Of a stretch of 24,449 nucleotides of DNA, positions 23,215 to 24,449 are shown piece after piece. The position numbers were made by a program, and so were the translations under genes. Where the stretch lies: assembly GCA_035529895.1 (NCBI GenBank), contig DATKVV010000044.1, forward strand, positions 1 through 24,449, given 5' to 3'. The notes under the pieces were generated by a model. It searched no databases. It was not told the origin of the DNA and saw only the letters and a list, made by a program, of their open reading frames with translations. Positions within the stretch are counted from its first letter, which is position 1. Each line of letters opens with the position of its first letter. This DNA is from JAUWKC01 sp035529895 (GTDB lineage: Bacteria; Planctomycetota; Phycisphaerae; Sedimentisphaerales; Anaerobacaceae).

Positions 23215-23514
23215 CTAACAACATTTATGCCTGCGGCGCTGTTTGTCTATCGCTTTTGTAATTAAAACCCAGATAAAAGTCACTGACAGAGCCGTCAGGA
23301 CGCCGAGAGCTGTCTGCAGTTGCTTCGCGTGTATTACTCCGGCCAGAGCTTTTTGGCAAACAGCAAGTGAGCAGATAAAAACGATTATGGGAAGCAGCAG
23401 GGCAAGGACCGCATCGAGAGCAATCGGTGGCCGTTCCGCTTTTCCCAGCCTTTGGTAAACTTCCTGGCAGCGGCTCTTTTGGCCGCAGCTCTGACAAAAA
23501 TCTTCTCTGTCCAT
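23215..23514 (-). CDS. Small Cys-motif membrane protein leading the rnf operon
   Basis: A 99-residue protein with no family firmly recognised. The N-terminus has CQSCGQKSRC (C7, C10, C16), then two hydrophobic helices (LDAVLALLLPIIVFICSLAV and LGVLTALSVTFIWVLITKAI) and a basic tail ending CC. The layout, Cys motif plus two helices beside rnf genes, recalls RseC-type accessory proteins of Rnf/SoxR-reducing systems, but the motif itself differs, so this is only an analogy. The ATG at 23514 has AGGAAAG upstream and lies about 24 bases after the predicted transcription start; a longer frame to 23577 would begin upstream of the promoter. Confidence 0.68.
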   Translation of the reverse strand: MDREDFCQSCGQKSRCQEVYQRLGKAERPPIALDAVLALLLPIIVFICSLAVCQKALAGVIHAKQLQTALGVLTALSVTFIWVLITKAIDKQRRRHKCC

Positions 23515-23544
23515 ATACTTTCCTACACGATAAAATAAACTACC

Positions 23545-23573
23545 CTTATAACCAACATCAGCCACCTTTTCAA
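23545..23573 (-). promoter_or_regulatory. Putative promoter of the rnf operon
   Basis: TTGAAA (23573-23568) and TATAAG (23550-23545) are 17 bp apart on the minus strand. The start near 23538 leads directly into the small gene and then rnfCDGEAB. Confidence 0.6.
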
Positions 23574-23915
23574 GCACAAATTCTAATTCCGCAATCCCGC
23601 ATTTCCCATCTCAAGTGGTCCAAAGAATCAGCAAGTTGACCGTGCAGAGTTCATCTACGGGTAATTATAGCCCCACACGCCGTTTGACTCCGACAGGGCG
23701 CACCCTCCTCGTGGCTGCCGAGCTTCTATTTAGCTGATATTCCGGATTCGAGCGGGCTAAGAAGACGCTGCGAAAACACTTCGACATATTGGCTCGCCGA
23801 GGGAGACTTTTTGCTTCGGGCTTCTAACCAAGCCCTCAGGGCCGAAAAAGCCCGACAATTAGGCCGGTGAAAAAAGTCCGATAACTTTTTGGGCAATTAT
23901 TTATGCTCGAAGCAC

Positions 23916-23944
23916 TTGTTTTTCTCACCGCAATCTGGTAAAAT
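23916..23944 (+). promoter_or_regulatory. Putative promoter of the DNRLRE-type gene
   Basis: TTGTTT (23916-23921) and TAAAAT (23939-23944) are 17 bp apart. The start near 23951 gives an 83-base leader containing a 10-pair hairpin at 23956-23996. Confidence 0.5.
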
Positions 23945-24033
23945 AAGCACCTGAAGTCGGAGGAGTTACAGCGAAACTCACAGTAGAACTCCCGACATAG
24001 CTTATCCTGACAAAACGTGCGATGGAGGAAAGG

Positions 24034-24449
24034 ATGAATAGTTGCGGACGAACTCGAAATCGTGTGTCTTTGCTGAAAAAGCGGACAATAATATGCCTTG
24101 CGGCGTTGGTATTGTGCGTTGTAGTGCATCCCCAAACAACCGGTGCAGATACCGTGGCGCTGACGGCGCAGGACACCGACTCGATAAACACACTTGGGCA
24201 GAACTGGAACGACAACAGGCTCAGAGCATATTACGACCTTACCCTTTACCACGTTGACGGCTTTATGAAGTTTGACCTGTCCTCGATTCCGGATTCAGCG
24301 GTAATCACGTCGATGACGCTTACGACATATTACGAACCAGATAAGTACAGCGACCCCAATGTAAGGATTTACCGCGTCGGGGACGACTCCTGGTCGCGTG
24401 CATCGACAGGAGACCCGCATCCGGGACTGAACGAGGTGCTTACGCCGGA
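24034..24449 (+). CDS. Secreted DNRLRE-domain-type protein, N-terminal part (cut by window edge)
   Basis: About 138 codons are present; the gene continues past the window. A basic N-terminus and hydrophobic stretch (TIICLAALVLCVVVHPQTTGA) form a signal peptide. The mature part reads DTDSINTLGQNWNDNRLRAY, then VDGFMKFDLSSIPDSAVITS and VRIYRVGDDSWSR, the pattern of DNRLRE-type modules: beta-sandwich units of secreted, often cell-surface or carbohydrate-related proteins. GGAGGAAAGG directly before the ATG at 24034 is a strong ribosome site. The catalytic or binding part, if any, lies outside the window. Confidence 0.75.
   Translation, partial: MNSCGRTRNRVSLLKKRTIICLAALVLCVVVHPQTTGADTVALTAQDTDSINTLGQNWNDNRLRAYYDLTLYHVDGFMKFDLSSIPDSAVITSMTLTTYYEPDKYSDPNVRIYRVGDDSWSRASTGDPHPGLNEVLTP

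Larger units (their letters stand above)
23515..24033. other. 519-bp divergent intergenic region
   Basis: No gene is supported. It holds the rnf promoter on the left, the promoter and leader of the DNRLRE gene on the right, and between them a 7-bp stem with AAAAAGT (23871-23877) and ACTTTTT (23884-23890). Confidence 0.5.

Noticed and set aside
1..24449. CRISPR arrays, rRNA genes, further tRNAs
   Set aside because: No regularly spaced short repeats and no rRNA or second cloverleaf were found on reading both strands.

Overview
The window most likely comes from a planctomycete, probably class Phycisphaerae (Sedimentisphaerales-like). This rests on gene content only: a seven-gene Rnf operon, a Tat-exported lipoprotein with a sugar-isomerase fold, a secreted sialate O-acetylesterase, an MFS/spermidine-synthase fusion, an HNH-AP2 nuclease, an IS110 element and a DNRLRE-type secreted protein. 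No marker gene proves the taxonomy.

Layout. Positions 1-1000 are mobile-element territory: the 5' end of an IS110-family transposase (minus strand, cut by the window edge) with a long hairpin over its start region, then an HNH-AP2 nuclease gene. A tRNA-His gene with its own promoter lies at 1238-1312. It is followed by a large membrane MFS/spermidine-synthase-like gene (plus) and a convergent Tat lipoprotein gene (minus).

From about 5121 to 8985 lies the most unusual part: an AT-rich block bounded by two imperfect direct repeats of about 250 bp. It holds four minus-strand genes: a coiled-coil DUF4041/GIY-YIG nuclease-like protein and three small predicted membrane proteins. Each repeat copy contains a hairpin, the same leftward sigma70-type promoter (TGGACA, 17 bp, TATAAT) and a degenerate fragment of a TIR-like protein start. 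A broken fibronectin type III fragment abuts the right copy. The block looks like acquired, possibly defence-related DNA.

From 9291 the sequence is ordinary chromosome: sialate O-acetylesterase, an M48 lipoprotein protease, a membrane-anchored zinc-ribbon protein, a Gfo/Idh/MocA oxidoreductase, a TIGR03960-type radical SAM protein, ApbE flavin transferase and an uncharacterised Cys-rich protein.

Positions 18052-23514 hold the Rnf operon on the minus strand, in the order small Cys-rich membrane protein, rnfC, rnfD, rnfG, rnfE, rnfA, rnfB, with overlapping or close junctions and a recognisable promoter. Rnf couples electron transfer between ferredoxin and NAD to ion transport. ApbE nearby would attach FMN covalently to RnfD and RnfG, so the two belong functionally together. 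The window ends inside a secreted DNRLRE-type gene on the plus strand.
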